From NCBI GenBank assembly GCA_040901765.1, contig JBBDYG010000128.1, forward strand, positions 1-59,238: DNA of 59,238 nt. Reading direction: 5' to 3'. Position numbers and translations under genes: made by a program. Source of the stretch: JBBDYG01 sp040901765. Its GTDB lineage: Bacteria > Planctomycetota > Planctomycetia > Pirellulales > Lacipirellulaceae. Positions within the stretch are counted from its first letter, which is position 1. Each line of letters opens with the position of its first letter. Positions 50,126 through 57,719 of the stretch are shown here, in pieces. The notes beneath the pieces are model-generated. The model saw only the letters and a list, made by a program, of their open reading frames with translations. It was not told the DNA's origin and did no database searches.

Positions 50126-50557
50126 CTACGCGCCGGCTCCGACCGGCTCGCAGACCGCTTCCAGCGTCTTGCCGGCTAACAAGTCGTCCTGGGTTTGTAG
50201 TGCGAGGTCTCCCAGGGAGACGATTCCCACTAACCGCTTTTTGCGGTTGAGGATCGCCAATCGACGGATCTGTTTCTCTTGCATAATCCGCGCAGCGTCT
50301 TCCACGTCGTCGTCTTCATAACAGTAAACGACGTTCGGGGTCATGATGTCGCCGACGTGGACCTGCGTGGGAGACGTACCCGCCGCAATCGCACGCACAA
50401 TGATGTCGCGGTCGGTAATTACCCCGGCCAACTTGTCGTTGTCGCATACCAGTAAATCGCCCACATCGCAGTCTTTCATCCGGGAAGACGCTTCCTGAAT
50501 CGTGGCCTCGGGTGAAATGCACTCGACGTGATCGGTCATCACTTCGCGGAGTTCCAT
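50126..50557 (-). CDS. CBS-domain pair protein
   Basis: This 143-aa protein consists of two CBS motifs: 'MELREVMTDHVECISPEATI' through 'LAGVITDRDIIVRAI', and 'VGDIMTPNVVYCYEDDDVED' through 'RLVGIVSLGDLALQ'. Such Bateman modules bind adenine nucleotides (AMP, ATP, SAM) and sense energy state. ATG 50557 follows AGGAG at good spacing; the frame is open to 50701 but the extra sequence is non-coding. It stands alone, convergent with the PD-(D/E)XK-like gene. Confidence 0.88.
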   Translation of the reverse strand: MELREVMTDHVECISPEATIQEASSRMKDCDVGDLLVCDNDKLAGVITDRDIIVRAIAAGTSPTQVHVGDIMTPNVVYCYEDDDVEDAARIMQEKQIRRLAILNRKKRLVGIVSLGDLALQTQDDLLAGKTLEAVCEPVGAGA

Positions 50558-50803
50558 GACTATTCTCCTATCATTGAACGGTTCTGGCACACTTGCATCG
50601 CAGAACTGTGCGGCAAGCCGAAGGAAAGCGAGTTTGCCGCGGTCCTTCCGCGATGGTGTAGGCTGCAATTCGCAGGCCGTTGCGTGGAGAAACGCGCGCA
50701 CTCACTGGCACGACGTTTTTCGACCGACCGCGTGGGCAATGGGCGGCTCGCGAGAATGTCGGTTGGTCGATTGAGAACCAATTGGGTCGCTGCCGCGATG
50801 CGG

Positions 50804-51076
50804 TCAGATGCCCAGATTCGCCAAACCATCGGCGATCCGACCGAGTGTTTCCGCTAGCTTGGGGTGTTCCGCCTCGAACTCGAGTACGGCGTTGCGGACG
50901 GAGTCCTGCGACGTGGCCACGTCGTCGTCGGCAGCTTCTTCATCGCGTTCGAGCACCCGGCCCACGTCGTCCGTTACCTGCGAAAGAAGTTGCTTCGTGC
51001 GGTCGTCCACTTTGTCGAGCGACGCGAGTTCCCGGTGGAGCGATTCCAGCAGCGCTTGGAGTTCAGGCTTGTCCAT
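50804..51076 (-). CDS. DUF4404 family protein
   Basis: This 90-aa helical protein starts 'MDKPELQALLESLHRELASL' and ends 'HPKLAETLGRIADGLANLGI', the pattern of the DUF4404 family, which is small, acidic and of unknown function. ATG 51076 is preceded by GGCGGA. Residues 35-60 are strongly acidic. The frame extends upstream to 51127 but that part does not fit the family. The gene after it on the same strand (51169, upstream) encodes an ExeA-like ATPase; a link is not evident. Confidence 0.78.
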   Translation of the reverse strand: MDKPELQALLESLHRELASLDKVDDRTKQLLSQVTDDVGRVLERDEEAADDDVATSQDSVRNAVLEFEAEHPKLAETLGRIADGLANLGI

Positions 51077-51168
51077 GTCGTATCCGCCAGCGAAGTGGTG
51101 TGAGGGGTCTGCATTGTAGCAAACCACGGCCCAAGAAGGGCGACGCTCCCGCGGTGCCGAAGTCCTGC

Positions 51169-51987
51169 CTATTCGATGGCCACGCCCGCAGGCGACCAGC
51201 GGATGTCCGCGAAGGCCTCAGTGACCGTCTCGGCGTCGATCTGGTCGGCATCGGTTTGGGTCGCGGCCAGCAGCGAATAATCGGCCAGCCGGGCCACGAA
51301 CCGCGGAATGCCATGCGACAATTGGTGCAGCTTGACCAGCGCGGCGTCGGTGAAAATTGGCGCGATGCTGCCGGCTTCGACCAATGAGTGCTGCACGTAA
51401 TCGATGGTGTCGTTCTCGCTCCAAGGGTAGAGGTCGATCCGCAAATCGATCGCCTGGAGCAAGGCATCGGGCCAGCGATTGAGTTGCATCGGCTGGGCCG
51501 CGAGCACGAGGGTCCAGCGGGCAGCGGGCTCGACCTCAAGCCGCGCCAGTCGCGCGAGTTGCTGGGCCAGGTCGGGCGCGGCGTGGCCGGCATCATCCAC
51601 GAGCAGCACGGTCGACAGGTTTTGCCAGCGGTTTTCAGCCAGGCGATCGCTTAGTCGCCGCCAAAGCCTGGGTAGATCGTCCTCGCCTCGCGGCGCGGCG
51701 CCAAGCTGGGCGGTGGCCTGCCACACAAGCTCTCGCGGAGATATTCCTAAGGCATCGACCCGCGCGACCTGAACCCCACGTTGAGATAGCTGCATCTCGG
51801 CACTAGCCAGGACGGTCGACTTCCCGAGTCCCGCTTCGCCGAGGAGCGCCCCAACGCGCCGCCGCTGCGAGACCAGGTATGCAATTCGGGCCAGGGCTTC
51901 CGTCAGCGCGGGTGCAGGAAAACATTGCGCTAATCCAGGAGCCACCGCAAACGGCGACCGCTCAAGCTGCCATTGGGTCCGATACAT
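51169..51987 (-). CDS. ExeA-like AAA+ ATPase
   Basis: This 272-aa ATPase starts 'MYRTQWQLERSPFAVAPGLA', the typical opening of the ExeA/MshM/TniB-like group. Walker A is GEAGLGKST (50-58), Walker B is 'LSTVLLVDDAGHA', and a sensor region lies in 'RWTLVLAAQP'. There is no C-terminal peptidoglycan-binding domain as in ExeA. Such ATPases assist assembly of type II secretion or pilus systems, or transposition; no partner gene is visible here. ATG 51987 is favoured by the family's N-terminus; the frame is open to 52032. Confidence 0.82.
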   Translation of the reverse strand: MYRTQWQLERSPFAVAPGLAQCFPAPALTEALARIAYLVSQRRRVGALLGEAGLGKSTVLASAEMQLSQRGVQVARVDALGISPRELVWQATAQLGAAPRGEDDLPRLWRRLSDRLAENRWQNLSTVLLVDDAGHAAPDLAQQLARLARLEVEPAARWTLVLAAQPMQLNRWPDALLQAIDLRIDLYPWSENDTIDYVQHSLVEAGSIAPIFTDAALVKLHQLSHGIPRFVARLADYSLLAATQTDADQIDAETVTEAFADIRWSPAGVAIE

Positions 51988-52076
51988 CGTTGCGGTTTCC
52001 GGGGAGTGCGCAAGAGCTTGCCTCTTCGGCATAATCGGTAGCGGCGGCTATTGAACTTTAGGGGAGAACCGCTGAT

Positions 52077-52184
52077 GGACGCTAATGGAACGCTAATTTG
52101 AACGAAATAAAGAACTGCCTTCGGCCGGTCCATTCATTCCATCAACGGTTTTATATTAGCGACCATTAGCGTTCATCAGCGGTT
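52077..52184. repeat. AACCGCTGATGG family inverted repeat (copy 3)
   Basis: The left 31 bp are identical to those of copy 1 at 6327. The right end is CATTAGCGTTCATCAGCGGTT. It ends 8 bp before the rsmE start. Unlike copies 1 and 2 it lacks the inner GCTGTCAGC arms. Confidence 0.8.
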
Positions 52185-52192
52185 AGCTACAG

Positions 52193-52903
52193 ATGACAGC
52201 ACGATATTTTTCCGCTGTTCCGATTGCGGACGAGCGCGTTGTTCTTGAAGGCGATGAAGCACACCATCTGCTGCATGTAATGCGCGCGGGGCCAGGGGCA
52301 CGGGTGGTGCTGTTTGACGGCAGCGGATGGGAATTCGACGCGGAAGTGAAATCGTGCCAGCGGCGGACCGTGGAACTTGACGTGCTCTCCCGCCGTGAGG
52401 TGAACCGCGAGCTCTCGCATCGGCTGGTAATGGGCGTGGCTCTCCCCAAGGGCGACCGGCAGAAGTGGCTTGTCGAAAAGCTCACGGAATTGGGTGTAAC
52501 GGAGCTAGTGCCGCTCAATACAGAACGCAGCGTCGCCCAGCCCGGCGGTGCGGCGATCGAGCGACTCGCGCGCACGGTGATCGAAGCCAGCAAGCAATGC
52601 GGCCGCAATCGGCTGATGCAGATTTCGCGGGCGCGAACTTTCGCGGATTTTGTAAACTCAGCCACAACCGGAGGCTCCGTGCAGCGGATTATCGCTCATC
52701 CCACAGGCCGAATACTCACCGAACTTGTCCACCGCGGTGGACAGGACATTGTTTGTACAGTGGGGCCGGAAGGCGGGTTCACCGATGCGGAACATGACAC
52801 CGCGCTGGTCGAGGGATGGGAAGCCGTCTCCTTGGGGCCACGAATCCTGCGGATCGAGACGGCTGCAATTGCGCTGGCGGCCAGTTTGGCCCATACGGAG
52901 TAA
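52193..52903 (+). CDS. rsmE: 16S rRNA (uracil-1498-N3)-methyltransferase
   Basis: RsmE methylates U1498 of 16S rRNA using SAM. This 236-aa protein has an N-terminal PUA-like part ('EGDEAHHLLHVMRAGPG') and a SPOUT knot domain with 'GVALPKGDRQKWLVEKLTEL', 'NTERSVAQPG', 'GPEGGFTDAE' (191-200) and the family hallmark 'LGPRILRIETA' (214-224). All signature motifs are intact and length is normal (about 240). The ATG at 52193 lies just after repeat 52077-52184 and has no strong Shine-Dalgarno. Confidence 0.96.
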   Translation: MTARYFSAVPIADERVVLEGDEAHHLLHVMRAGPGARVVLFDGSGWEFDAEVKSCQRRTVELDVLSRREVNRELSHRLVMGVALPKGDRQKWLVEKLTELGVTELVPLNTERSVAQPGGAAIERLARTVIEASKQCGRNRLMQISRARTFADFVNSATTGGSVQRIIAHPTGRILTELVHRGGQDIVCTVGPEGGFTDAEHDTALVEGWEAVSLGPRILRIETAAIALAASLAHTE

Positions 52904-52907
52904 TTTC

Positions 52908-52971
52908 TTGTAAATGCATCATCCGTGATGTATTATTCTCCATTAGCATGTCAATCGTGACGTAATTCTCC
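52908..52971 (+). promoter_or_regulatory. Promoter and operator of the XRE-Fic pair
   Basis: TTGTAA (52908-52913) and TATTAT (52931-52936) are spaced by 17 bp. The palindrome CATCA-TCCG-TGATG (52917-52930) lies between them. Two direct repeats, ATCCGTGATGTATTATTCTCC-like (52921-52941) and ATCGTGACGTAATTCTCC (52954-52971), cover the -10 and start site. This is the usual layout for autorepression by an XRE antitoxin. Confidence 0.65.
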
Positions 52972-52993
52972 GTGGAGCTGTGGGGCGATCAAC

Positions 52994-53386
52994 ATGGTTC
53001 TCCAATTTACGAAACTCGAACAACGTCGAGCGCGACTGGGCATGACCAAGACGGCCGTGGCCCAGCGTGCCAACGTTTCTCTGCCCACCGTCAACCGCAT
53101 TCTCTCCGGCAAGGAACGCATGCCTACGGTGCCTAACCTTCACGCAATTGCGAAAGCTCTGGGCGTGGTCGTACGAATCGGTGCAACGATTGAAATTGAA
53201 GAGCCGCAATCGGCCGATGAATACCGTCGAACTCAAGCGCGCAGCAAGGCGAAGAAGCTGATGCACATGGTGCAAGGTACGATGTCGTTGGAAGATCAGG
53301 CCGTCGATCAACATACCATCGACGCAATGATCGAGGACGCAACTCACGAGCTGCTCAAAGCAAATCGACGACTGTGGGGTGCATAG
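52994..53386 (+). CDS. XRE-family helix-turn-helix protein (putative antitoxin)
   Basis: This 130-aa protein has an N-terminal XRE/Cro HTH over about residues 5-58: 'RRARLGMTKTAVAQRANVSL' then 'PTVNRILSGKERMPTVPNL'. The C-terminal half (about 75-130) is helical and charged and may contact the toxin. It ends 2 bp before the Fic gene, so the two are translated together. It most likely represses their common promoter at 52908-52971 and may neutralise the Fic protein. The classical Fic inhibitory helix motif (S/T-x-x-x-E-G/N) was not found in it, so the mode of control may differ from FicTA pairs. Confidence 0.82.
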   Translation: MVLQFTKLEQRRARLGMTKTAVAQRANVSLPTVNRILSGKERMPTVPNLHAIAKALGVVVRIGATIEIEEPQSADEYRRTQARSKAKKLMHMVQGTMSLEDQAVDQHTIDAMIEDATHELLKANRRLWGA

Positions 53387-53388
53387 CA

Positions 53389-53997
53389 ATGCATGCCCCG
53401 TGGCCAAACATACCGGGTGAAACCCCGATTGATCTGTCCCATTTGACCGCTAATGCCAAGTCGCGTGGAATCGCCACGCGACAGGAACTAAGCACCTTGG
53501 AGGCGCTGAACATAGCCAAGGCGTTTATCAAGTATCTTGCGGCAAAGCCGTCGTCTCGGCTGGCGCCCTTCGACTATTCGTGGAGTTTAAAGCTCCATAA
53601 GGAGATGTTTGGGGATGTTTGGGATTGGGCCGGCTCCGTGCGGACAGCGGACGGCAACATTGGAGTGCCGTTCTACAATGTCAGTGGGATGCTGTACTCT
53701 CTACTTACGGACCTGCAAGAATGGGGCGACTTCGACATGCCATTGGTGGAACAAGCGGCTCGGCTTCATCATCGAGCGGTTGCAATTCATCCATTTCCGA
53801 ACGGCAATGGGCGATGGTCGCGGCTGCTGGCAAATATTTGGCTCCGGCAGCGTGACGCGCCATTAACCCAATGGCCGGAGGAAGGGATCGGTGAACAAGG
53901 TTCCTTTCGCCGAGAATACATCGCGGCGATCCGAGCAGCCGATGCCGGCGACTTAACGCCGCTTATCGAATTGCACGAGTGCTACACGTTCCCATAA
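53389..53997 (+). CDS. Fic/DOC family protein (mobile mystery protein B-like)
   Basis: This 202-aa protein carries a complete Fic active site, HPFPNGNGR (134-142), preceded by 'LHHRAVAI'. Such enzymes transfer AMP or another nucleotide-derived group to Ser, Thr or Tyr of target proteins. Upstream features 'LHKEMFGDVWDWAGSVR' and 'NIGVPFYNVSGMLYSLLTDL' match the group called mobile mystery protein B, which is regularly paired with a small regulator. ATG 53389 follows the XRE stop by 2 bp. A toxin-antitoxin role is likely from the pairing and intact motif. No truncation is seen. Confidence 0.88.
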   Translation: MHAPWPNIPGETPIDLSHLTANAKSRGIATRQELSTLEALNIAKAFIKYLAAKPSSRLAPFDYSWSLKLHKEMFGDVWDWAGSVRTADGNIGVPFYNVSGMLYSLLTDLQEWGDFDMPLVEQAARLHHRAVAIHPFPNGNGRWSRLLANIWLRQRDAPLTQWPEEGIGEQGSFRREYIAAIRAADAGDLTPLIELHECYTFP

Positions 53998-54037
53998 CCG
54001 TTTTTGTGCGTGGACGCCAAACTGCGATGACGGGCCG

Positions 54038-54574
54038 CTATTGCGCCGGCTTCTTCACTATCCCAAATAGATGCCCGCCGTGGTCGGCGCCGGCCCAGTA
54101 GCCCGCGTAGCGGCCATCGTGGATCAGCACCCGTGCGGAGTAGGTGCCCAAGCCGGGGAAGCCGACTTTGTCAACGATGATCACGGCGGTATCGCCAGCC
54201 CATTCGACGGGCAGCGTCAATGGCAACGTTACATCCTTGTCGCCATACTTGATATTTGCCGGAATGAGCCACTTCCCTTCGGCAACTTTGCGGACTTCTC
54301 CGAGGCTGTAGTTCTCTGCGGAGAGTTGTGGCAAGTCGGCTTCGTTGCGGCCGCTTACGGTGAAGTGGCCTTCCAACGTGGTGCCGGAGATGGCCGCCGC
54401 GAACGCTTGCTCGCGTTCGTTCATTTCAACCGGCGGCGGTGGTTCGGCCGGTTCGGTTGCCGGCGGCGGGTCCGCGGGTTCCTGCGCCGCGAGCGGCGCG
54501 AGATAAAGCGTGGCGGCGACAGCGACGATCAAGGCGAGACTTATACGGACCGACGGCGAGAAAACAGCGGCCAT
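54038..54574 (-). CDS. Secreted protein of unknown function
   Basis: This 178-aa protein has a signal peptide (ISLALIVAVAATLYLAPLAA), a Pro/Glu-rich linker (about 30-50: 'EPADPPPATEPAEPPPP') and a beta-rich domain with 'SGTTLEGHFTVSGRN', 'LPLTLPVEWAGDTAVIIVDK' and the ending 'GYWAGADHGGHLFGIVKK'. The 'ARVLIHDGRYAGYWAGADHG' segment is strongly reminiscent of other planctomycete secreted proteins without known role. It is the second of two exported-protein genes on the minus strand (the other at 54664). Confidence 0.75.
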   Translation of the reverse strand: MAAVFSPSVRISLALIVAVAATLYLAPLAAQEPADPPPATEPAEPPPPVEMNEREQAFAAAISGTTLEGHFTVSGRNEADLPQLSAENYSLGEVRKVAEGKWLIPANIKYGDKDVTLPLTLPVEWAGDTAVIIVDKVGFPGLGTYSARVLIHDGRYAGYWAGADHGGHLFGIVKKPAQ

Positions 54575-54663
54575 AGTTGTGCCCTTTGTGCAAGACAGCG
54601 GCAGCAGGACGGAAACATCGAGCCGTCCCTACTGTACCGTAGTGGCACACGGGAATGCAACTT

Positions 54664-55335
54664 CTAGCGTCGCCACCCCCCATAATACCGCCCGGTATCG
54701 CCAAACCGGGTACCGTGGCCAGTGCCGGGGGCGCCGGAGCGGGCCGCCGCGTTGCCAAACGAGGCCGTTTGCACTTGCCGCTCCAATTTCAGCAGATCGC
54801 GTTGCTGGCGGCGGTTGACTTCGTTCTGCTCGATTTGCGGTCGAACAAATGTGAAGTAATTCGGAAGCTCCTCCGAATTTTCGGGCCGGTCGAGATTCAA
54901 ATAGGGGCTGATTGTTTGCCCGCGGGTGGCGTGCAGGAACGGCTTTTGTCCACGTGCGACGCCCGCGGCCAGCGGCTGCGACGAACTTGCGGGCCGTTGC
55001 GGCATCTGCTGGAGCGTCTGTCGGGCCGACTCCCCTCCGAAGAAACGCAAGGCGTAATCCGTTTGCTTGAGCAGCGGGGCAACGGGCGGTGTGGCTGGTG
55101 AAGCACTAGGCATGGGCGCTGTTGTGTTAGTTGCCGCCGGGCGAGACACGTGGCCACCTGTTGGCTGAGTGAGCGCCTGGTACGATCGCCATTCGGGTCC
55201 GAATGCGAGATCGCGCGCCACGGCGCCGGTGTAACCATATCCGGTGGCGTAGTCGCTGATCTGCCCCGTGGCGACCGTAATAGGACCGCAGAAGATTGCC
55301 AGCGCAAACAGCCATAGTGGGGCGGTTGATTTCAT
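54664..55335 (-). CDS. Exported Gln/Pro/Ala-rich protein of unknown function
   Basis: This 223-aa protein starts 'MKSTAPLWLFALAIFCGPIT' (signal peptide, cleavage near 'ATG'). The mature part is low-complexity: 'YGYTGAVARDLAFGPEWRSY', a Pro/Ala/Thr linker, 'ISPYLNLDRPENSEELPNYF' and a helical 'RRQQRDLLKLERQVQTASFG'. 'SPYLNL' and 'YFTFVRPQ' are seen in other planctomycete exported proteins. It ends in a Gly-rich, basic tail. No catalytic motif. ATG 55335 begins the signal peptide; the frame is open to 55401. Confidence 0.65.
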   Translation of the reverse strand: MKSTAPLWLFALAIFCGPITVATGQISDYATGYGYTGAVARDLAFGPEWRSYQALTQPTGGHVSRPAATNTTAPMPSASPATPPVAPLLKQTDYALRFFGGESARQTLQQMPQRPASSSQPLAAGVARGQKPFLHATRGQTISPYLNLDRPENSEELPNYFTFVRPQIEQNEVNRRQQRDLLKLERQVQTASFGNAAARSGAPGTGHGTRFGDTGRYYGGWRR

Positions 55336-55442
55336 CGGATGAAATTCCGGACGTGGAAACGATGTGTGGCAAACCTGCCGGCGCGCGGGACGTCCGCACA
55401 TTCGTTATAATCGTCATAGTCTGGCTAAGAACTTGCGGCCAA

Positions 55443-56612
55443 CTAGCTAATCACAGGGCCGGCTAGCAACGCTTGCAAGTGTCCATTAGCCCCAGGGCAA
55501 TCGTTTGCCGCAGTCGCGGTCTGGGCGTGCGATAGAGCCTCGTGTTGCCTCCGCGTGAAGGGCAGGGCCATTTCCGGTTCGGGCGGGTGGGGAACCAGCG
55601 ACTGTGTGATGGCGTCCAGCAAAGTGTCGATGCCGATACCGGCCAGGGCGGAAGTATCGATGACGTGGGGTTCCAGCCGAAGGTCGGGCAACAGATCGAT
55701 CTTATTTCGCACCCGCAATAGCCGCTTTGCGGTTGGCAGATTCTGGATCGCATCGTCGCCCGCGCGTGTGGCGTCGCTCACCAAAATCACCAAGTCAGCC
55801 TGGTTGACCGCGCTCGTTGCCAGCTCGACACCGGCGGATTCGAGCGCGTCGTCCGAAGCTCGCAGGCCGGCAGTATCGGCCAGTTCGACGGGCCAGCCGT
55901 TAATGGCCGTGCGGGCGGTGACCACGTCGCGGGTCGTGCCCGGCTGATCGAACACGATCGAGCGAGCGAATCCGAGCAGGGCGTTGATCAAGCTGCTCTT
56001 GCCAACGTTTGGCGGGCCGGCCAGAACGACGCGCCACGGCTCGGTGAGATGCCGGCCCAACTCGGCACGAGCGACAAGGTTTTCAATCACACGTGAAGCT
56101 TGAACCGCGTTGCCCTGATCGAGCAAGCCCAGCACGTTCTGAATCGCCTGGGATAGAGCGCCGTGGTACTGATCGAGCAGAATCGCCGCAGTGCGTTCGG
56201 TGGGCGCGTCGGCCAGCGCGACTTGCGCCTCCGCGGCGATCGGATCGCGAGCAGAACACTGCAACCAGTCTTGCCAGGCGACGGGTGTACAACCGCTGGT
56301 AGCAAGATCGGCCATGATTGCGGCCGCTGCGGCATGGCCGCCGTGGCAGTGAATTTCTACAAGCGATGAGCGATGAGCGATGAGCGATGAGTATGAAGGG
56401 TCTTCCTTGCGACAGACGACAACTTCTTCACCGAATGCGTTACCCCAGTGGCCGAAGCGGATGGCGCCCGTTGGTTGTGCCGCGAGGGGCTTGCCGTTGG
56501 CGGCGATGAAGTGACTATCAATTGCTTCAATCGCCAAGGGGCCGCTGACGGAAATCACGGCGACTGCGCCGCGTCCCACGGGAGTCAGCACAACGGCATG
56601 GGTGGGCGACAT
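55443..56612 (-). CDS. Divergent MnmE/TrmE-like GTPase lacking the C-terminal CxGK motif
   Basis: MnmE makes the wobble-uridine modification with MnmG. This 389-aa protein keeps the N-terminal opening 'TPVGRGAVAVISVSGPLAIE', 'VEIHCHGG', and the G domain: GPPNVGKSSL (G1, 199-208), GTTRD (G2), DTAGLR (G3), NKIDL (G4). However, the usual 'PGEFTxRAFLNGK' segment is replaced by unrelated sequence ('VAWQDWLQCSARDPIAAEAQ'), and the protein ends at 'LLAGPVIS' about 60 residues short, without the C-terminal Cys motif (CIGK) essential for modification. It may be an altered paralogue with another role. A 7-bp tandem repeat (56363-56390) lies in the coding frame. ATG 56612 is preferred over 56639; it starts 8 nt after the coaX stop. 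Confidence 0.8.
   Translation of the reverse strand: MSPTHAVVLTPVGRGAVAVISVSGPLAIEAIDSHFIAANGKPLAAQPTGAIRFGHWGNAFGEEVVVCRKEDPSYSSLIAHRSSLVEIHCHGGHAAAAAIMADLATSGCTPVAWQDWLQCSARDPIAAEAQVALADAPTERTAAILLDQYHGALSQAIQNVLGLLDQGNAVQASRVIENLVARAELGRHLTEPWRVVLAGPPNVGKSSLINALLGFARSIVFDQPGTTRDVVTARTAINGWPVELADTAGLRASDDALESAGVELATSAVNQADLVILVSDATRAGDDAIQNLPTAKRLLRVRNKIDLLPDLRLEPHVIDTSALAGIGIDTLLDAITQSLVPHPPEPEMALPFTRRQHEALSHAQTATAANDCPGANGHLQALLAGPVIS
56363..56390. repeat. Four tandem copies of GCGATGA within the MnmE-like gene
   Basis: Four perfect 7-bp units (56363-56390), followed by a degenerate fifth (GTATGA). On the coding strand they encode SLIAHRSSL (residues about 76-84). The unit length is not a multiple of three, so a gain or loss of one unit would shift the frame. 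Confidence 0.85.
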
Positions 56613-56619
56613 AGCCGAA

Positions 56620-57453
56620 CTATCCACAGGCGGATTCATGCAGTGCCGCGAGCGCGATGCCCGACAGGACCAAATGGGGCACGAACCGCACCGTGTAATC
56701 CGGTCCGCCGAGCAAGGAAGCCAGCGACGGCGCTGCGCCGCCGGTTAAGAATACTTGCGGCGGGGTTGCAAGGCGATCGCGTTGCCGAGCGATAAGCTCG
56801 CGAATGGCGCCGACCGCTCCCCAATACAAACCGGCCTGCATTGCGGCGCGAGTGTTCTTGCCGACCGCGTCGGGCGCGGCGTCGAGCATGTGCATCTCGA
56901 TGAACGGAAGCAAATCGGTCTGTTCGTGTAGCGCCCGGGCCGACATGGCAATGCCGGGCAGTATCGCTCCGCCCTGAAACGCGCCGTCGGCAGTAACCAG
57001 GTCGACTTTGATCGCCGTGCCGATATCGACCACAATGGCGGACCGCTCGGGGCGGCGCAAGCGATCGGCCGCGAGCGCCCCACACAATCGATCGATGCCG
57101 ACTCGCTGCGGTTCATCGACGTGCATCGCGAGCGGCACTTGGTGGTGGGTGAGCAGTTTGAATTGCCACGATTCGCCGCGGTCGGCAGCAAGTTGATCGA
57201 TTACGGTGGTGAATCGCGCAGCGGCCGGGGCATTGACGCTGGCCACCACGACCCGCGGCAACTCGGTGCCGACGAATTCACGCACCATGTCCAGCCAGTT
57301 GTCGCAATCGGCGAGCGGCAATGCACAACTCGCGATTGGCTCGGGCAACGACGGGCTGTTTTCATTCTGCACCGACGGACCGCCCGCGAATTGGTCAAAC
57401 CGTCCCAGCTTGATGCGGGTATTTCCAACGTCGGCGATGAGGAGCGTGGACAT
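56620..57453 (-). CDS. coaX: Type III pantothenate kinase
   Basis: CoaX phosphorylates pantothenate in the first step of coenzyme A synthesis and is not inhibited by CoA. This 277-aa protein has the ASKHA-fold phosphate motifs: 'LLIADVGNTRIKLGRFD' (phosphate 1, about 4-20), 'RVGIDRLCGALAA' with the substrate-binding Gly/Asp, and 'AIVVDIGTAIKVDLV' (phosphate 2), then 'GGAILPGIAMSARAL'. Length is slightly above the usual 250-260. The MnmE-like gene starts 8 nt after its stop, so they are probably co-transcribed. The repeat at 57462 lies just upstream of its start. Confidence 0.93.
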   Translation of the reverse strand: MSTLLIADVGNTRIKLGRFDQFAGGPSVQNENSPSLPEPIASCALPLADCDNWLDMVREFVGTELPRVVVASVNAPAAARFTTVIDQLAADRGESWQFKLLTHHQVPLAMHVDEPQRVGIDRLCGALAADRLRRPERSAIVVDIGTAIKVDLVTADGAFQGGAILPGIAMSARALHEQTDLLPFIEMHMLDAAPDAVGKNTRAAMQAGLYWGAVGAIRELIARQRDRLATPPQVFLTGGAAPSLASLLGGPDYTVRFVPHLVLSGIALAALHESACG

Positions 57454-57461
57454 TACAGCCT

Positions 57462-57517
57462 GTAGCGGTGGCTTTTAGCCGACGATCGTTTCAACGGCGG
57501 CTGGAAGCCGCCGCTAC
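57462..57517. repeat. REPIN-like doublet, GTAGCGGCGGCT family (copy 2)
   Basis: Left arm GTAGCGGTGGCTTTTAGCCG (57462-57481) is inverted relative to the right arm (57495-57517; 17 of 20 positions match). The right arm contains CGGCGGCT-GGA-AGCCGCCG and is identical to the single copy at 11315-11337. It lies between coaX and tRNA-Leu. Confidence 0.78.
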
Positions 57518-57589
57518 GAGGGTCGCTTGACTGGCGACGAGGGCCGGCTAGACTTTTAGAATCCGCTCTCCACCCGAGAGCGTCAAGTT

Positions 57590-57673
57590 GGGCTCGTGGC
57601 GGAATTGGCAGACGCGCAAGGTTGAGGGCCTTGTGCCCGCAAGGGCGTGCTGGTTCAACTCCAGTCGGGCCCA
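57590..57673 (+). tRNA. tRNA-Leu(GAG)
   Basis: An 84-nt class II tRNA: acceptor GGGCTCG/CGGGCCC, anticodon stem CAAGG/CCTTG with loop TTGAGGG (anticodon GAG, reading CUC/CUU), a variable arm with GCCCGCAAGGGC, and T arm CTGG(T)/(A)CCAG with loop TTCAACT. The discriminator base is A and CCA is not encoded. It is followed directly by an intrinsic terminator. Confidence 0.97.
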
Positions 57674-57680
57674 CTAAAAC

Positions 57681-57718
57681 TCGGGCGGCCCACATAGTGG
57701 CCGCCCGAATCTTTTTTT
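57681..57718 (+). terminator. Rho-independent terminator of tRNA-Leu(GAG)
   Basis: A perfect 10-bp stem TCGGGCGGCC / GGCCGCCCGA (57681-57690 and 57699-57708) with an 8-nt loop is followed by ATC and seven T residues (57712-57718). It begins 8 nt after the tRNA. Confidence 0.93.
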
Positions 57719-57719
57719 G

